Source of the DNA: CATOSP01 sp965216155
GTDB taxonomy: Bacteria; Chloroflexota; Dehalococcoidia; Lucifugimonadales; UBA3495
Assembly: GCA_965216155.1 (NCBI GenBank)
Contig: CBDCFD010000006.1
Location: 1,178,001-1,242,000, forward strand
Direction: 5' to 3'
Length of the DNA: 64,000 nucleotides
The translations under genes and the position numbers were made by a program. Positions 52,517 through 61,703 of the stretch are shown piece after piece. The notes below the pieces were generated by a model. It had not been told where the DNA came from and did no database searches. It saw only the letters and a list, made by a program, of their open reading frames with translations. Each line of letters begins with the position of its first letter. The stretch's first letter is position 1.

Positions 52517-54919
52517 TTAGCTGCGAAGAGCCGCGCCAACCTGTCTATCCAGGTTGCGCAAAATGCCTTCCAGTGCCCGGTTGACCTGGTCGGCGGTCAA
52601 CGTTTCCTGCCGTGATTGGAAGTAGACGTGAAATGCGAGGGACTTAAAGCCCTCGGAGACGTTTCCCCCTGTGTAAAGGTCGAACAACTCAACCCTGGAG
52701 ACCAGCCGGCTTTGAGAGATAATCGCCTCTATACGGGCTGCCGGAACATCTGCCGGCGCCAAAAGAGCCAAATCCCGTCTGGCCGCCGGGTAACGGGAGA
52801 GCGGCTGGAACTCGCGGGCATCGCCGAGCATCGCCCCGCTCAACGCCTCGAGGTCCAACTCCCAAAGCGACACGCGCGGCGCGTTCAAGTCGAAAGCCGA
52901 GATCACGCCCGGATGCAGTTCCCCGAGGATTCCCAGGATAGCCGTTCCCGACACCACCCTGGCGCACCTGCCAGGGGCGAAAGAAGGGTCCTCCGCCGGT
53001 TCATAGCTGGCCGCGATCCCCAGCCGCTCCAGCACCGCGTCCACCACGCCCTTGGCGTCATAGAAGTCCAGTAGACCCTCATCGGTAAGCCAGGAAGTTT
53101 CCCAACGGCGGCCCGCCAGCACCCCGCATGCTGTCTCCCGTTCCTCGGGGAGGTCGCCGTTCCTTCGGTGGAATACGCGGCCTACCTCGAAGAGCCGGAA
53201 CGGCCCCTCGCTGTGTCCCTGGTTGAGCGCCAAAGTCGACAGCAGGCTGGCCCGGAGAGTCGGCCGGAGGTATCCCTGTTCCACATTCAAGGGATTGGAC
53301 AGCCGGAGGGGTGGGTCAACATCGTCGTTCTGGCTGACGCGCTGGAGGTCCTCCAGGCTGATGAGCGGGTAGTTGATAACTTCCTGCATCCCTGCGCCAG
53401 CAAGGAGGTCCTTCACCCTGGACACCAGGCCGGTCATGGTCCGGCCTTGCTGGTAGGGTATCGGGGTGGAGAGCATGGTAGTTGGCACGGAGTCGTAACC
53501 GGTAATCCGCACCACCTCTTCCACCAAGTCTTCTTCGATACTCACGTCATTCCGCCAATAGGGGACCGCGACTGATAACCCGTCGGCGTCCACCCGCCGG
53601 CAGGTAAACGCAAGTGACTCCAACACGCCCTGCACAGTTTCGATGTCCAGGTCCATTCCCAAGACCTTCTTCAACCGGGCGGCGCTAAGCGGTACGGGCT
53701 GGGCCGCCTCCTCTTGCCCCGGGAACACATCGACGAAACCCCGGTCCACAGTACCGCCAGCCAATTGCTGGATGAGCTGTGTCGCCCGGCGGAGTGCGAT
53801 AGGGGCGAGTTCCGGTCTGAGACCCTTCTCAAACCTGAGAGTCGCTTCGGTGCGCAACCGTAATCGTTGGGCAGTGTCCCGGTTGTTGTAACCGTCGAAG
53901 GTGGCCGACTCCAAAAGGACGTCTGTGGTGCCCGGTCCGATCTCGCTGTTGGCGCCCCCGATGACCCCTCCCAGACCGATGGCATTGTTGGAATCGGCGA
54001 TTACCAACGCTTCAGGCGTGAGCTCGTGGTTTACTCCATCCAGGGTTGTCAGCAACTCCCCCTGCCGGGCCCGCCGCACTATAACCGTGCGGTCCTTGAT
54101 CCGCTGGTAATCGAAGGCGTGGAGCGGCTGGTTGAACTCCAACATGACGTAGTTGGTCACGTCGACCACGTTGTTAATGGGCCTGACTCCGGCGCGCGTG
54201 AGCCTCTCCTGCATCCAGGCCGGAGATGGAGCGATCTCGATCCCTCGTATCACGGTGGCGGTGTACCGGCGGCAGAGGTCCGGGTCGGCTATGGAAATCG
54301 TCACACCATCGGTTACCGGCGGGCCGTCGTCAGGGTAGCTGATATCCGGAGGGGTGACCCGCCGGCCAGTGAGCGCCGCAACCTCGTGGGCCACACCCAG
54401 GATAGAAAGGCAGTCGAGCCGGTTTGGGGTCAGTTCCAACTCCAAGACCGTGTCTCCCAGGTATTCGTCCAACGGGGTCCCGACCGGAGCTTCGTCCGGA
54501 AGGACCACGATGCCTTCGTGACCGTCTCCCAGCCCCAATTCGAGCTCGGAGCAGATCATACCCTCAGACACGACGCCGCGAATCCGGGCAGGCTTGAGGG
54601 CTTCGTGTTTGCCGGAGTGGGTGTTGTAGAGCACTGCGCCCACCCTGGCGAAACAGATTTTCTGACCCGCCGCCACGTTGGGCGCTCCGCAGACTACCTC
54701 TAACTCTCCGGTCCCGGTGGCCACCTGACATAGGGATAGCCGGTCTGCCTGGGGATGGGGACCCACGGACAGCACCTGCCCCACGACGCAGTCTCCCCAG
54801 GAGCCTATTTCGATGACGTCCCCCACCTCGACGCCAGCCATGGTCAGGCGGTGGGCCAGTTCACGGGCGGGCAGGTCCACGTCAACGTATTCTCGTAACC
54901 AGGAAAGCGGGACTCTCAT
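52517..54919 (-). CDS. pheT: Phenylalanyl-tRNA synthetase beta subunit
   Basis: 800 aa, normal length. Domains in order: MRVPLSWLREYVDVDLP start, tRNA-binding (EMAP-like) part with VGPHPQADRLSLCQV, B3/B4 editing region with LTPNRLDCLSILGVAHEVAA, B5 DNA-binding-like part, catalytic-like core with VVRITGYDSVP, and C-terminal anticodon-binding (FDX-ACB) domain with SRYPAARRDLALLAP. Together with PheS it forms the alpha2beta2 enzyme. Confidence 0.97.
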   Translation of the reverse strand: MRVPLSWLREYVDVDLPARELAHRLTMAGVEVGDVIEIGSWGDCVVGQVLSVGPHPQADRLSLCQVATGTGELEVVCGAPNVAAGQKICFARVGAVLYNTHSGKHEALKPARIRGVVSEGMICSELELGLGDGHEGIVVLPDEAPVGTPLDEYLGDTVLELELTPNRLDCLSILGVAHEVAALTGRRVTPPDISYPDDGPPVTDGVTISIADPDLCRRYTATVIRGIEIAPSPAWMQERLTRAGVRPINNVVDVTNYVMLEFNQPLHAFDYQRIKDRTVIVRRARQGELLTTLDGVNHELTPEALVIADSNNAIGLGGVIGGANSEIGPGTTDVLLESATFDGYNNRDTAQRLRLRTEATLRFEKGLRPELAPIALRRATQLIQQLAGGTVDRGFVDVFPGQEEAAQPVPLSAARLKKVLGMDLDIETVQGVLESLAFTCRRVDADGLSVAVPYWRNDVSIEEDLVEEVVRITGYDSVPTTMLSTPIPYQQGRTMTGLVSRVKDLLAGAGMQEVINYPLISLEDLQRVSQNDDVDPPLRLSNPLNVEQGYLRPTLRASLLSTLALNQGHSEGPFRLFEVGRVFHRRNGDLPEERETACGVLAGRRWETSWLTDEGLLDFYDAKGVVDAVLERLGIAASYEPAEDPSFAPGRCARVVSGTAILGILGELHPGVISAFDLNAPRVSLWELDLEALSGAMLGDAREFQPLSRYPAARRDLALLAPADVPAARIEAIISQSRLVSRVELFDLYTGGNVSEGFKSLAFHVYFQSRQETLTADQVNRALEGILRNLDRQVGAALRS

Positions 54920-55030
54920 ATTCTCGCGCTGCTATTGATTGCGTTGCGGCTTTGTGTCGCGGTTAACGGCCGGGTCAGGTCCAGCAGGGTATGGGTCCAG
55001 GCAGACCCGGCCAGGACACCGGCTTGGTTG

Positions 55031-56089
55031 CTAGAACTGGCGAAGGAACCTCAAATCGTTGGAGTAAAAGTGACGTATGTCGTCAATGCCATACTTGAGC
55101 ATGGCGATTCGCTCCGGCCCCAGGCCGAAGGCGAAGCCGGTGTATTTCTCAGTGTCATAACCCACGCCGGACAGGACCTTGGGATGCACCATCCCGGCTC
55201 CCATGATTTCTATCCAGCCGCTGTCCCGGCAGATGCGGCAGCCGGTCCCTTCACCGCTGCACGCGAAGCAGTCGATGGACATGTCTACACCCGGCTCGAC
55301 GAAGGGGAAATAGTCGCAGCGGAACCGGACCTTCCGCTCCTCGCCAAACAGCCGCCGCGCAAATTCATAGAGCGTGCCCTTGAGGTCGGCGAAGGTGATC
55401 CCTTCGTCCACGGCAAGCCCTTCAACCTGGTGGAAGTGCCACTCGTGGGTCGCGTCGGTGGCCTCGTAGCGGTAGCACTTTCCCGGCACGACTACACGCA
55501 CCGGCGGCTCTCTGCTCTCCATCACCCGCGCCTGCATCGGGGATGTGTGCGTTCGCAGCAACATTGGATATTGGCCGGCCTCGTTCTGGTAGTCCACCCA
55601 CAGAGTGTTCCACATATCCCGCGCCGGATGCCCCTGGGGGATGTTTAACATCTCGAAATTGTATCTGTCCCACTCCACCTCCGGACCCTCAACCACGCTA
55701 AAACCCATAGATGCGAACGCGCCGGTAATCTCGCGGATTACTTGGGTTGTGGGGTGGAGCCTCCCCGAAGCAAGGGGACGTCCCGGCAGGGTCACGTCCA
55801 GGCGGTCAAGCTCGGCGGAGCGGTCCAGTTGGGCCTGGCTTATGCGGGCCGCCTGCTGGTCCAGCCGCTCTTCGAGATTGCGTTTGGCTTCATTGCCCAG
55901 CGCCCCCGCGGTGCGCCGTTCTTCCAGATCAAGCTGAGAGAGGCCACGTAGGATGGAGGTCAGGCGGCCACGGCGGCCCAGGTATGAGACCCGCCATTGA
56001 TCCAGGGTCTGGGAGTCGTCGATGGCGCCCAATTCGGCCAGGGCTGTATCGACCAACTCTTGGATGGATTGGGTGATGGACTCGGGCAA
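55031..56089 (-). CDS. pheS: Phenylalanyl-tRNA synthetase alpha subunit
   Basis: 352 aa. N-terminal coiled coil, then the class II catalytic domain: motif 2 VRVVVPGKCYRYEATDATHE and FHQVEGLAVDEG, motif 3 GFAFGLGPERIAMLKYGIDD. Start TTG at 56089 with GAGG ten bases upstream. The gap to pheT is 111 bp, without a coding frame. Confidence 0.96.
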   Translation of the reverse strand: MPESITQSIQELVDTALAELGAIDDSQTLDQWRVSYLGRRGRLTSILRGLSQLDLEERRTAGALGNEAKRNLEERLDQQAARISQAQLDRSAELDRLDVTLPGRPLASGRLHPTTQVIREITGAFASMGFSVVEGPEVEWDRYNFEMLNIPQGHPARDMWNTLWVDYQNEAGQYPMLLRTHTSPMQARVMESREPPVRVVVPGKCYRYEATDATHEWHFHQVEGLAVDEGITFADLKGTLYEFARRLFGEERKVRFRCDYFPFVEPGVDMSIDCFACSGEGTGCRICRDSGWIEIMGAGMVHPKVLSGVGYDTEKYTGFAFGLGPERIAMLKYGIDDIRHFYSNDLRFLRQF

Positions 56090-56145
56090 GTGCGGTCAGC
56101 CTCAGGCCAAGGGTATGGAGGTATTTCATCGGGATGGGCCACGCC

Positions 56146-56174
56146 ATTATAGGATTCGCCCGCTATCGGGTCAA
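56146..56174 (-). promoter_or_regulatory. Sigma-70-type promoter of pheS-pheT-moeA
   Basis: On the minus strand TTGACC (complement of 56169-56174), 17 bases, TATAAT (56146-56151), a near-consensus promoter. It gives a leader of roughly 50 bases before pheS; no T-box is seen. Confidence 0.75.
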
Positions 56175-56293
56175 GGCATTCTGGCGTACCCGGCGAGATG
56201 GCAACATTCGCTTCATTGGCCGCATCCTGGGTTGGGTCACCGAATGAGGATACCTTCATAGGAGGACCGAACCTAGTTTACCGAAGCGCGATT

Positions 56294-56839
56294 TCAGCCG
56301 GTCGGGCATTCGACGGGGGTTAAAACAAATGACTGGACTTCCTGCAACCTGGGAAGGTCGCCGTACTCGTTCATCGGCAGCACGTTGTAGGGTTCGGATT
56401 CCCCGTCCAGGAACCAGATGCGCAGACCGCCAAGCTTGAGCTTTTCTCCCTTAGCTTCCCATGTCTCAGTCTGTCCGCACCTGATGAAATCCGCAGGCCC
56501 GGCGAGAGACACCGGCGTATCGAAGCGGACGTCGGCGTACACCCCGATCCGCACACCCCGCCTGGTCAGGGCGGCAACGTCGGCGAAGCTCCAGCTTCCC
56601 GGAGAAACGCCAACCTCGCTCCATTCCGGCGATTCCAGGAAGGCATCGGCGATGCCCCTGAGAGCCGCATAATCGTCCTGGTTGGCGGTCGGGAACTCGG
56701 GAGTGGATGAGAAGGGATGATCCTCCTCGAAGCGGGCATCTATGGCATCTCTTCCGAAGGGCGGCCTTCCCGTCACCAACAGCACCGCCACAGCCAAGAC
56801 GATGGCCGCGGCGACCACCAGTGAGTTCCGGAAGTTCAG
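56294..56839 (-). CDS. Membrane-anchored exported protein, unknown
   Basis: About 181 aa, starting with a hydrophobic segment (NSLVVAAAIVLAVAVLLVTG), then a soluble extracellular domain (GIADAFLESPEWSEVGVSPG, DTPVSLAGPADFIRCG). No family recognised. Start unclear: there is no ATG; a CTG overlapping the previous stop (CTGA) or a GTG five codons on would suit. Last gene of a four-gene cluster of exported proteins. Confidence 0.55.
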   Translation of the reverse strand: MNFRNSLVVAAAIVLAVAVLLVTGRPPFGRDAIDARFEEDHPFSSTPEFPTANQDDYAALRGIADAFLESPEWSEVGVSPGSWSFADVAALTRRGVRIGVYADVRFDTPVSLAGPADFIRCGQTETWEAKGEKLKLGGLRIWFLDGESEPYNVLPMNEYGDLPRLQEVQSFVLTPVECPTG

Positions 56840-57855
56840 GATAACGGCCGGCTCCGGCGGGTGTCCCGCCACGCTTGGAACAGCATTGGTGCGCCAACCC
56901 ACACTACCACCAGGGCTATCATGCTGCCTACGGACGAGCGGAAGACTGGCCAAGTATACCAAGGCGGCTCAGTCTCCTTAGGCCACGCTTGAAATACCTG
57001 CCGCCCCGACTCCCAATTCAATTCCACAATAACGCTGAGAACCGGCGCCCCCGCATCATTGGGAACGCTACGTATAAATTCGATAGAGCCTAATGGCTCC
57101 AATGTACCTAAGCTCCAGTTATGGACTCGTCTGCTGCCATCCTCCCGGAAAACTATCGCCCGGATAGACAAACCAGGCACGCCCCACCCTAGATTCTCTC
57201 CCTCGATTCGCAAGTCTATGGTGTCAGGCCCGACCTCAGCGTCGGTCTCTACCTCAAAAAAGGCGCGCCTCCAGGACGTGGCAATGATCTCCGACTCCTT
57301 CTTAACCAACACCACTATGTCGTTATTACTCGCGTCCATGAGATACGGGAAGATGGAAACCTCATTCCATCCAGGTTGTATAGCCTCGTACATCGCAAAG
57401 TTGGTGGAAGCACCGGCGAAAACTGGGCTGGTCTCGTAGCCGTGGCTGCCGCCGTTAATCATATCTACTGTGGACCATTTGTATCCGTCCTCAAGATCAG
57501 TCACAGGCTTCAGAGACAGTTGATAGAAGCCGTGCCCGTTCCACTCCCCGATTAGCATGGCGTAGTCTCCAAATTGCCCAGAATGGCCGGGATTACCGGG
57601 GCTGCCTTCCCACTCGTAAGAGAGGCGAACCCCATACCACAGAGGCTTCCCTTGAACCGGGTTATCCGGCAACAGGAAACGTACCTTTGCTGGATCGGTG
57701 TTGGCAGTGACCAACACATCATCAGTCCAGCCCAGAGACTCAAACGAGACTCGACGAGGACTATCTATCACAGGAGTAGAATAGGCTTGCGGCGGTCGCC
57801 AAGCTCCCAAAAGAGCAATCACGACCGCCGCAGAGAGAAACAATCCCAGGTTCAT
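56836..57855 (-). CDS. Membrane-anchored exported protein with two membrane segments, unknown
   Basis: About 339 aa from the ATG at 57855. A signal/anchor segment MNLGLFLSAAVVIALLGAW, a large beta-rich domain (GDYAMLIGEWNGHGFYQLSL, WNEVSIFPYLMDASNNDIVV), and a C-terminal membrane segment GSMIALVVVWVGAPMLFQAW with a basic tail, so both ends are membrane-tethered. A longer frame from 58014 overlaps the previous gene. No family recognised. Confidence 0.55.
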   Translation of the reverse strand: MNLGLFLSAAVVIALLGAWRPPQAYSTPVIDSPRRVSFESLGWTDDVLVTANTDPAKVRFLLPDNPVQGKPLWYGVRLSYEWEGSPGNPGHSGQFGDYAMLIGEWNGHGFYQLSLKPVTDLEDGYKWSTVDMINGGSHGYETSPVFAGASTNFAMYEAIQPGWNEVSIFPYLMDASNNDIVVLVKKESEIIATSWRRAFFEVETDAEVGPDTIDLRIEGENLGWGVPGLSIRAIVFREDGSRRVHNWSLGTLEPLGSIEFIRSVPNDAGAPVLSVIVELNWESGRQVFQAWPKETEPPWYTWPVFRSSVGSMIALVVVWVGAPMLFQAWRDTRRSRPLS

Positions 57856-58666
57856 ACTTAACAGGAATATGGTCCCATTTATCGTTGTCGCCTCCACCCG
57901 GCCATCTCGGGACACGGACTCTAGTCCCCCATCCATCACTATGGTACTTGTGGGATACATCTCCAAGATAGAGTATCTGCCCGCCAGATCCATTACGAAA
58001 GTTGAAGCTCTCACTCGTGTTCCAGTTATAGGGTGGGCGGCTCAAAGCCGTGTAATCTATGCGGAGAAGCCAACTGGCTTCATCAGACTCATAGCTCTGA
58101 TATTTGTTATTGCAGAGTGGTTCTAGCTCATAATCTTTATGGATGGACGCGACCACATAATTCCCCAATGTTGAGTTATAATTGTGGCCCTCATCCGATC
58201 GAGCATATACCCGCATGTGGCCCCAATTCCAACTACAACTTACGTGATTCTTGATCCCCGTGTCCGAGTCCCATTCGCTCCCCGTCTGGTTAGGGCCATC
58301 ATTTAGCTTGGCATGGATGGCCCCCCTCCACAAAGCATCCAAGGGAATCCCGATCGCTGGGTTGTTGTTTGCACCATCGAGCTTGTCCTTAACATAATGT
58401 GTCGTCACGTAACTGCCGGTAAAAATGAAGCGCATACCCCAATCGACGTTGTCGATCGAGTCATCCCCCGATTCTACGAAGTCCCAGTTGAACACAAAGT
58501 CTCCATCGCCCAAGTCCAACTCGTGGAAGGACCCATCCGGTGCGGTACTAGCACTGGACACTGTAGCTGACGCCACCAGACTCACGGCTGAGAATATCAG
58601 ATAAGCCACTGAAGTAGCAACGACGGCTGTTAATAACGTTAATCGCGTGGCCCCTCGATTTGTCAT
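57761..58666 (-). CDS. Exported protein, unknown
   Basis: 301 aa with a signal sequence (TLLTAVVATSVAYLIFSAVS, then LVASA). The mature part is Asn/Asp/Trp-rich and beta-like: FVFNWDFVESGDDSIDNVDW, VSCSWNWGHMRVYARSDEGH, SSxLYLGD-type ends. It contains four to six Cys, for example SLCGGRDCSFGS near the end, which could form disulfides. Its last 95 bp overlap the next gene's start. No family recognised. Confidence 0.55.
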   Translation of the reverse strand: MTNRGATRLTLLTAVVATSVAYLIFSAVSLVASATVSSASTAPDGSFHELDLGDGDFVFNWDFVESGDDSIDNVDWGMRFIFTGSYVTTHYVKDKLDGANNNPAIGIPLDALWRGAIHAKLNDGPNQTGSEWDSDTGIKNHVSCSWNWGHMRVYARSDEGHNYNSTLGNYVVASIHKDYELEPLCNNKYQSYESDEASWLLRIDYTALSRPPYNWNTSESFNFRNGSGGQILYLGDVSHKYHSDGWGTRVRVPRWPGGGDNDKWDHIPVKYEPGIVSLCGGRDCSFGSLATAASLFYSCDR

Positions 58667-58706
58667 GACCCCTCCGTAAGATCAATTCTCAAATGATCAA
58701 GATGCT

Positions 58707-59315
58707 CTAGCCCTGATAATGCGTGCCAGCAGGGCAGAAGTCTTGTGGCAAAGGTAAGTCGCTTGCAATGCCTTCGAAAACGATATCGCCGGATTCTACA
58801 TCGTAAAGCTTGGCAACAGAGTCGAGGTGACCAGACCCCATGACCGGTTGGTTCTCGTCCGGTTCAGCCGTAACCCCCAGACCAATCAAGGTCCGGTTAT
58901 TGATATCCACGATTACTTCTACCCTGGTAACCTCGCTCCACTCTATCGGAGATACCAACTTCCTAGTGCCCTTGCACTTGACCAACGACCAAGGGCCTTC
59001 ATGTTTAACCGGTTTCTCCCACTTAGCCTCGAAGGAGATAGCTTGCGTTCTGGCCACTGCCGTCCAGAAGATGTGCTCTACAGTCCAGTCCTGACCACCA
59101 TTTATTTGTTCTACGATCCCATATGCCTTGGCGATATCAATAGCGTCTTGCTTCTGCTTCTCCGTAGGCGGCTTCAATGGGGCCGCGGGTATTTCTACTG
59201 AGCGCACGGGCTCGCTCCCTCCCCGGTCGGCTAACAACACCACCGAGGCTGTAATCGCTCCAATGACCATCAGCAGCACTAGGAGTATCCGTGGATGGTG
59301 TATCTTCAGCTTCAT
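58707..59315 (-). CDS. Membrane-anchored exported protein, unknown
   Basis: 202 aa. One N-terminal membrane segment (ILLVLLMVIGAITASVVLLA) and an extracellular domain with IAKAYGIVEQINGGQDWTVE and RVEVIVDINNRTLIGLGV. No known family. First gene of the four-gene run on this strand (40-bp gap to the next), so they probably act together at the cell surface. Confidence 0.6.
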   Translation of the reverse strand: MKLKIHHPRILLVLLMVIGAITASVVLLADRGGSEPVRSVEIPAAPLKPPTEKQKQDAIDIAKAYGIVEQINGGQDWTVEHIFWTAVARTQAISFEAKWEKPVKHEGPWSLVKCKGTRKLVSPIEWSEVTRVEVIVDINNRTLIGLGVTAEPDENQPVMGSGHLDSVAKLYDVESGDIVFEGIASDLPLPQDFCPAGTHYQG

Positions 59316-59489
59316 GGTCTTCCTTCCCTCTTGCGATAACCTTTATGGCCCTGTTTCGGCCCTGTCCGAGCATTATAGGGGGGATATTCAGTGTCAATGA
59401 CAAATGCCGATGTGAATTGCATTAGCTTTCCGTTTCTTTTGCATGAATAAGCTACGACAAACATAGGAACATCTTGAATAGGCCGGGGG

Positions 59490-59587
59490 CAGGGTCTTTC
59501 AATTTTCACCCATGGCTACCGCACAGAACAGCCCGATTTTGGGTTGCCGGAAGGTTTGCCATTGGCATTGAAAACTGAAAGACCCTG
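59490..59587. repeat. 98-bp inverted-repeat element
   Basis: CAGGGTCTTTCAATTTTCA at the left and TGAAAACTGAAAGACCCTG at the right match as reverse complements at 18 of 19 bases, separated by 60 bp without coding content. It resembles a MITE or a long hairpin. The surrounding region (59403-59747) has no other gene and includes a CCCCGGGCAGAGCCGGG palindrome. Confidence 0.55.
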
Positions 59588-59748
59588 GGCCTGCCGAGCC
59601 TCACCCCGGGCAGAGCCGGGATGACATTTCCGGGTTGTAATAGAACATTTATACTGATATATTTTACCTGCTCCCCCTGGTTTGCTCCACGAGCATTGCT
59701 GCTGAGTTTCCGGAGCTGGGGGAGACACGCCATGCGGAACGGTACGAC

Positions 59749-59862
59749 GTGGACTGGTTCTACCTCAAGTGCTGCGCCAAGTGCGGCGGCGATCTGGCAC
59801 TCGACGAAGGTGATTGGCTCTGCGTGCAATGCGGCACGTATTTCTATGTGGACCTCTACTGA
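59749..59862 (+). CDS. Small zinc-ribbon protein
   Basis: 37 aa from a GTG, or longer if translation begins upstream. FYLKCCAKCGGDLALDEGDW and CVQCGTYFYVDLY hold two CxxC pairs, a classic zinc ribbon. Stop lies three bases before the next gene's start. Function unknown. Confidence 0.55.
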   Translation: MDWFYLKCCAKCGGDLALDEGDWLCVQCGTYFYVDLY

Positions 59863-59865
59863 AGG

Positions 59866-60090
59866 GTGGACAAGGCTGAGTCTCCTCTCCCTCTTTCGCA
59901 GCCGCCACCGGAGGAAGGACCACGAGCAAAGTGCGCCGCCGTGCAGAACGGCGGCATCCAGATCGACCTGGCCTTACCTCTTCTTGATTGGCTTGCAGCC
60001 GCCGAATTCAAGGGTCCGCGAGTGTTTACCGCGAGCGCCCTCCCAATCGGAAGCGGCGGCGCGGACTTCTTCCAGGGTGAATTGTTATGA
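59866..60090 (+). CDS. Small hypothetical protein before the RuvC-like gene
   Basis: 74 aa from a GTG. PLPLSQPPPEEGPRAKC at the start and IQIDLALPLLDWLAAAEFKG further on; no family. Its TGA overlaps the ATG of the RuvC-like gene (ATGA), so translation is coupled and the gene is probably real. Confidence 0.5.
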   Translation: MDKAESPLPLSQPPPEEGPRAKCAAVQNGGIQIDLALPLLDWLAAAEFKGPRVFTASALPIGSGGADFFQGELL

Positions 60091-60599
60091 ACGCGACCGT
60101 GAGCGGCGGGGTCTTGCTTGCCCTCGATACCGGTGTCCGGGAGAGTGGGTGGGCCGTGTTGGGTGCGGAGCCGTCACCTGTAACCGGGGTCATCAAGACT
60201 GGTCCGCGGCGGCGGCTCAACGCCCAGGGCAAGGTGGATCTCCTACTGGAGCGCCTCGACCAGATCATTGTACGGTGGCGTCCCACCGAACTGGTCCACA
60301 GCCTCCCTTCCGGAATCCGATGGCAGGTCCCGGCGCTGGAACTCTTGGAGTGTTCCCTGGCGGCATTGGTGGAGCGGCACCGTTTACCCCTGTACCGCTA
60401 CACATCGCAGGAGGTCCGCTCCGCCATCGCCGGTCACCCCAACGCTTCCAGGGACCAGCTTGGCTACGCGGTAATGATGAATTTGGGGCTCATCGGACAG
60501 ACCAGAACTACCCAGGAATGGGAGGCGCTGGCGGTGGGCCATTACCATCTGCGGAAGCGTCCGCCGGGGTCCTCGCCCACAACCGCGCGCGGTGTATAA
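60087..60599 (+). CDS. RuvC-like (RNase H-fold) protein with altered active site
   Basis: 170 aa. LLALDTGVRESGWAVLG has the first Asp of RuvC resolvases, and LYRYTSQEVRSAIAGHPNAS and WEALAVGHYHL match the later blocks (xYTPxEVKxAVxGxGxA, DAxALAxxH). The second acidic residue (normally IE in the second strand) is not visible (LVHSLPSGIRW), and the last pair reads E..E rather than D..D. It may be a degenerate or specialised nuclease; a canonical ruvC is not in this window. Confidence 0.65.
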   Translation: MNATVSGGVLLALDTGVRESGWAVLGAEPSPVTGVIKTGPRRRLNAQGKVDLLLERLDQIIVRWRPTELVHSLPSGIRWQVPALELLECSLAALVERHRLPLYRYTSQEVRSAIAGHPNASRDQLGYAVMMNLGLIGQTRTTQEWEALAVGHYHLRKRPPGSSPTTARGV

Positions 60600-60689
60600 T
60601 AGGGGCGCGTTCACCAGTCGATCCGCGGGTATTGCCATTGGGCGCTGCCAAGGCCACGGTTCGCCCAAGGTCCCGCAATTGGAGTCATC

Positions 60690-61043
60690 ATGCCTATCGT
60701 TCAGCGCCCCTACGTGCCACCGGAAGACCAGGTGCCCCAGGAAGAGACGTACGTGAACCCGGGCGACACTCAAGCCGCCAATGGCAATTCCGGGGAACCC
60801 ATTACCTTTTACTGCGATTCCATGCACATCTTCAGCAGCCTTTACTCGGCGGTCCTGTTCTTCGGAGAGCAGATGGAGGAGCGGGAGCCGATACTCAGGG
60901 CGCGTATCAAGGTCAGCCCACAAATGCTGAAGGCGATAGCCGTGCTCTCGAGCAAGCATGTGCGCGAGTACGAAGAGGCCGTTGGCCCGATTACACTCCC
61001 AGAGCAAGTCTACGTGGCCTGGGAAGTGGACCCGGAGAGCTAG
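60690..61043 (+). CDS. DUF3467-like protein
   Basis: 117 aa. The second half (ITFYCDSMHIFSSLYSAVLF, then ILRARIKVSPQMLKAIAVLS and YEEAVGPITLP) follows the pattern of DUF3467 proteins, whose function is unknown. ATG at 60690; it follows the RuvC-like gene by 90 bp. Confidence 0.5.
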   Translation: MPIVQRPYVPPEDQVPQEETYVNPGDTQAANGNSGEPITFYCDSMHIFSSLYSAVLFFGEQMEEREPILRARIKVSPQMLKAIAVLSSKHVREYEEAVGPITLPEQVYVAWEVDPES

Positions 61044-61045
61044 TC

Positions 61046-61549
61046 ATGCAAGGCGACAACAGAGACCCCGAGGACCGCATCTTGGCTGAAGACCTGGCTT
61101 GCCCGGTGGAGGTGCAGCCAGGAGCGGACAACGCGACTCCTGCGGACTGGGAATGGCGGCTAGTTGGCACCACCCAGCCCAACAAGGCCACCTTTCACCT
61201 CAATCACAGCGACGTGAACCAGGTGATCGTGGATGTATTGCGCCCTGCCGACTCCCCGGAGGACTCCCAATTCGTCATCTCCAGGGACGTCCCCATTATC
61301 ATCATGGACAGCCTGGACAAGTATTGGGCCGGAGAGTCGCGCACGCAACTGCCCCTCCATGGCGTGCGAGTCCCGGTGGAAGGTGAGACCATGGCAGAGG
61401 CGAAACGGGCGCTGGCGGCAGACCTGGCAGCGCAATTCCGGCTGCTGTCGTTGCTGGCGAATTCACACGGCCAGTTGGCCCCCCAGTTGCGCGAAAATCT
61501 GGCCTACCTGCTTTCGGTTTTGGACAAGGAACCGGATGTTACGCGCTAG
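61046..61549 (+). CDS. Hypothetical protein
   Basis: 167 aa from an ATG 3 bp after the previous stop. PVEVQPGADNATPADWEWRL, DVPIIIMDSLDKYWAGES, then an acidic helical C-terminus KRALAADLAAQFRLLSLLAN. No family recognised. Co-transcribed with the DUF3467-like gene by position. Confidence 0.5.
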   Translation: MQGDNRDPEDRILAEDLACPVEVQPGADNATPADWEWRLVGTTQPNKATFHLNHSDVNQVIVDVLRPADSPEDSQFVISRDVPIIIMDSLDKYWAGESRTQLPLHGVRVPVEGETMAEAKRALAADLAAQFRLLSLLANSHGQLAPQLRENLAYLLSVLDKEPDVTR

Positions 61550-61703
61550 CCAGCGCTACAAAATGATGGCGGTCCCTTCTTCCACGAACCAGGCGGTTAG
61601 CTTGAGCAAGAAGCCCACCTGACCGGGAGGGGAATGGCCCAGGTCAATGGCCTTCTCCCAATGGGGCCCAGCCCTCCGGCCACGCGAATGGTCCGGTCAA
61701 CGG

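Noticed and set aside
59621..61045. Upstream part of a 642-codon plus frame
   Set aside because: It runs over the zinc-ribbon, 74-aa and RuvC-like genes in a different frame; only its end (from the ATG at 61046) looks like a gene.
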